DNA of 64,000 nucleotides from Anthostomella pinea (lineage: Eukaryota; Ascomycota; Sordariomycetes; Xylariales; Xylariaceae), in the NCBI GenBank assembly GCA_963556695.1, contig CAUWAG010000003.1, positions 7,316,001 through 7,380,000 of the forward strand, read 5' to 3'. The notes beneath the pieces are model-generated. The model saw only the letters and a list, made by a program, of their open reading frames with translations, did no database searches and had not been told where the DNA came from. Below, piece after piece: positions 60,942-64,000 of this stretch. Numbering within the stretch: position 1 is the first letter of the stretch; every line of letters starts with the position of its first letter. The translations under genes and the position numbers were made by a program.

Positions 60942-61675
60942 TTTTGTTGATTCGTAGGTTATAGGTTACGAGGTTCCAGGTTATCTAAACGAGAGAAGAT
61001 AAAGTTGAGCTGCTGGGAAAATGGGGAGTGGCACGAGCGAAGACGAACGGGAAAGCAGGGGTAGATGAACTCAGGCTGGACAAAGACGACGGACTCGCCT
61101 TTGAGGAAGCGATGTCATTCTTTTATTGTCAGCCCGCGGAGGCGAACGACGGCAGCAGGGGCTTTGACACATTCCATGAGTTGCACGAGCCGACGGAACA
61201 TTGCATGCCTTCTTCGCCGCATCGCCATGACAGTTGGCTGTTGAAAACGGAGAAATGTCTCGGCTCGTCAGCCGTCTTTCATGTCGAAAACAGCACCACG
61301 CCGGCCGTAGCGGCAGAACCGGACAAAAGACATATTCAGCCTTGGCCTTCGATTTGCAATAATGTAGATAGTCAAGCCGCGATTCCATAGTAAATGATTT
61401 GATTTCGCCTGTTGCTTTATCGTTGACTGAAGGACTGGCATGGACGTTGCCCTTGCACCCGTGCCGGCCAGCCACGTCCCGCCGATTACACGTACACTAC
61501 CGTACTGCGTTTAGCGGCGGGCCGGGACCAGCTGATGTCCAAGCTTGCCAGGTGTCCGTGCCAAACGCCAACCAACGCAGAGATTTTGTGTGTATCTCAT
61601 CAATCGCATCGAACGCCACCATCTCATTTCATCCACTGTCTTCAGGTCTCATCAGGAGAGCAGCTCAATCAAGCG
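60942..61675. promoter_or_regulatory. Bidirectional promoter region, GPI protein / RNB exonuclease
   Basis: 734 bp between divergent starts. No other gene supported; open frames on both strands here lack coding character. Confidence 0.45.
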
Positions 61676-64000
61676 ATGCTGCAGGCTTCGGGTAGATCAT
61701 ATATGTGTTGGAGGTGCGCCTCCCGCAGAACCGGTTCAAATGCAGCTTTTTCGAGGTCTGATGCGCTGTCTCTGCCGTGGGTCGCCCGTAGCGTGACGCA
61801 GCAGAGTAGCCCCTTATCAAGAAGAGTAGGTCAAAGGTGCTCCCAACCACGCTTTGTACAGATACTAATGCACCATCACAGAGCTTTGCAACTGTGCAGC
61901 ATCTAGTTTCAGGCGATGGATCAACTACTGCCCGGCAAGGGAAGTCCGGGAAGGGGAAACCGCCCTCAATTCGCCAGCGGTTGCGGAAATGGGATGAGGA
62001 GAACGTGACCGAAGCAGAGGCTATGCTGACCGACTTTGCCGAGATGGGCGAGCTGTCTAACACATTCACGCGGCCCCAGAACGTGTCTATGGCCCAGTTC
62101 GAAGTTGACACGCCGCTGTTTGACGGCGATGAACTGGGAGAGTTGCGTTCCGATGACACCGTTCTAAAGGCTGGAGATATGGTCGAGCTTAGGTATGTTG
62201 CTTCTCTTATCCTTGGTTACTTAGAGACTGACGATCCATCTAGTGCTGAAGGCTCAAGGAGACCGATGCTAGCCATCTGTCTCGGCCGCATCAATGGATA
62301 TGAGCAGTATTATACGAGCAGTGGCAAGTGGTTCTCCGGCCTGGGCGTAAAGACCTTGTTTGTCGTCCACGGCTTTGCAAAGCCCAGTGAACTCAAAAGC
62401 GTCATTGACGAGTTGCCATCCACCGAAACGCCCGTGGAAGCTGTCAATGCATTGCAGGACCTAGGCCATGGCCCTTCACGGAGCATCGGAGCCGCACTTC
62501 TGCGCAAGATGTTGCAGTTCATCCAGGCCGCGGAGTCGGTCTACCAGGCAAACGCCGGAACCTTAGACGCCTCGAGTGCCTTCATTGGCGACCCCGTGAA
62601 GCATCGCTATCTCACCTTGCATGAGATTGCTGACCTCCTACTTCCCGAGTCGGACAAGGTCGAAGGAAAATTCAATGCCCATTCCTTGTATGCAGTACAC
62701 CGCGCTCTTCTGACCGACGAGGTCTTCTTCAGACCACTCAAACAGACGGGCCATCGGAGATCGTACCTTTTCGAGGTCAGCCCGTTGTCTGAGGTCCGCA
62801 TCGTACAGAAGGTGGAAAATATGGTTCGCGAATACATGGACCAAAGATCTCGAAATACGCAGTTTCAGCCGAAAGGAGCATACATCCTCGATAAGTTTAT
62901 CAAAACGGCCAGCAAGGTCATTGATGAAAGTCGTAAGAGACGAAAGTGGTCCAATAGTGGCATGATTGGACCGTCCTCGCAGCCAGCTCCGAAGCCCCAG
63001 AATTGGTCGACTGAGGATCGTGAGATCTTACAGTTCATGGAGTTGTGGGCTAGCTATCAGAAGTTCCCAACTTTCTCACGTCTCCAGACCATGGGATCTG
63101 CTATTCTGGGTGCTGTCGACCGATACCAAGAGGCTCAAACGCTCGCCCCTGCAGCAGGCTGGACTTTCTTGCAGGAGCTCGCTTGGATTCCTCCGTGGGA
63201 GATTCCAGCTCGATATAGCGTACGGTTTCCGGACATTGAGATCAAGCGAGGTGGTGGCTATATTCGTCCTACTGTGGGCACGCTCGACAGACATCTGAAG
63301 CGAGACACGTTGGCACCTATTCGAAAGGAATTGGACGGAACTACTGCGTACTGCATCGATGCTGAGTCTGCCATGGATATTGATGATGCGGTATCGCTCG
63401 AGCGCACGACCGAACCTGATCAGTACTGGGTTCACGTTCACGTTGCAGATCCGGCATCGTCGATCAAAGCCGAGACCCCAGTGGCCAAGTACGCCGAATT
63501 GATCCCGGAGGCAATATATCTCCCTGGCCACTTTGAGCGCATGTTGCCAGATAACCTCAGCAAGGAAAGATTTTCTCTCGGTCCAAACAGGCCTTGCCTG
63601 ACGTTCAGTGCGCTAGTGAAGACTGACGGTACAGTCATGGACCAGAAAATCACACCGGGTATCTTGGACAATGTGAAATACATAACGTACGAGGATGCTG
63701 CCTCAGCTATCGGGGAGGTACGAGATGAGCCGTTAATGAGTGGCGAAACGATAAGCCTCGGGCCTGCTCCCAAACCACAGCCTGCGAATAGGAAAATGAC
63801 CCGGCCTGAAGAGCTGACCGAAGAGCAGAAGGACGACCTGACTCTGCTCTCTGAACTCGGCAGGGCAGTGCAGGCCGGGCGACTCAACAAGGGAGCCACT
63901 CCGATCTTCGCGCCCCGCCCTGTAGCCTCAGCATACTTCGATGGAGTGCAACAGGAAGATATCGATGGCTTCATCTCCACTGTAGGAGACCCGTCAATCC
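61676..64000 (+). CDS. Mitochondrial RNase II-family exonuclease (CYT-4/Dss1-like), 3' end beyond window
   Basis: Exons 61676-61825, 61882-62192 and 62244-beyond 64000; introns are 56 and 51 bp and phases close. The N-terminus (MLQASGRSYMCWRCASRR...) is Arg/Ser-rich without acids, a mitochondrial presequence. A conserved region follows (QRLRKWDEENVTEAEAMLTD, LGRINGYEQYYTSSGKWF, VKTLFVVHGF). A helical middle follows (YLTLHEIADLLLPESD, WTFLQELAWIPPWE). The RNB domain begins near residue 522 with YCIDAESAMDIDDAVSLE, whose Asp cluster binds the catalytic metals, then YWVHVHVADPASSI. The frame is open to the last base with about 739 codons visible. Homologues are Neurospora CYT-4 and yeast Dss1, the 3'-5' exonuclease of the mitochondrial degradosome. 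Confidence 0.93.

Overview
This window is nuclear DNA of a filamentous ascomycete, most likely Pezizomycotina and probably a Sordariomycete. The genes are interrupted by short introns (about 50-80 bp, occasionally 230-350 bp) with GTNNGT donors, CTAAC/CTGAC-like branch sites and YAG acceptors. They sit on both strands with long intergenic spaces. The gene set is fungal: class IV chitin synthase with its Skt5/Chs4-type activator, GH17 wall glucanase, CYT-4/Dss1-type mitochondrial exonuclease, polo kinase and DUF7727 protein. No operons, CRISPR arrays, rRNA or convincing tRNA genes were seen. Exon coordinates were derived by reading splice signals and checking reading phase.

Layout. 1-2.3 kb: a decayed DUF6604 gene (minus) running off the left edge. 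3.0-15.4 kb: a housekeeping block with Nas2/PSMD9 (+), Ran GTPase (+), SERCA Ca2+-ATPase (+), proteasome beta-3 PUP3 (-), a TUG/UBX-type protein (+) and ribosomal protein eL36 (-). 16.4-23.7 kb: a DH-PH RhoGEF (+), an SBDS-N/Rtc3-like protein (+) and a DUF7727 membrane protein (-). 23.7-27.7 kb: a gene-poor stretch. 27.7-34.4 kb: an unrecognised conserved-looking protein (-), OPA3 (-) and polo-like kinase (+). 34.4-46.7 kb: a short palindromic MITE-like element, the Sel1-repeat chitin synthase activator (-) and the class IV chitin synthase (+). The last two lie head-to-head across a 4.6 kb space with no recognisable gene. 50.3-64 kb: a WD40/DUF2415-like protein (+), a CalA-type secreted lipase (-), a GH17 glucanase (-), a Met/Ser/Thr-rich GPI-type surface protein (-) and a mitochondrial RNB exonuclease (+, cut by the right edge).

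Functional themes. Three ubiquitin-proteasome genes (Nas2, PUP3, UBX protein) lie within 11 kb. Cell-wall or surface genes recur (RhoGEF, chitin synthase plus activator, GH17, GPI protein). The most interesting points are the linked chitin synthase and activator pair, a TA-flanked 106-bp palindrome, a spliced-in GPI tail on the Met-rich protein, an in-frame 51-nt intron inside the RhoGEF catalytic domain, and the multiply broken DUF6604 gene with a 20-bp tandem duplication. No wholly new multi-gene system was evident.
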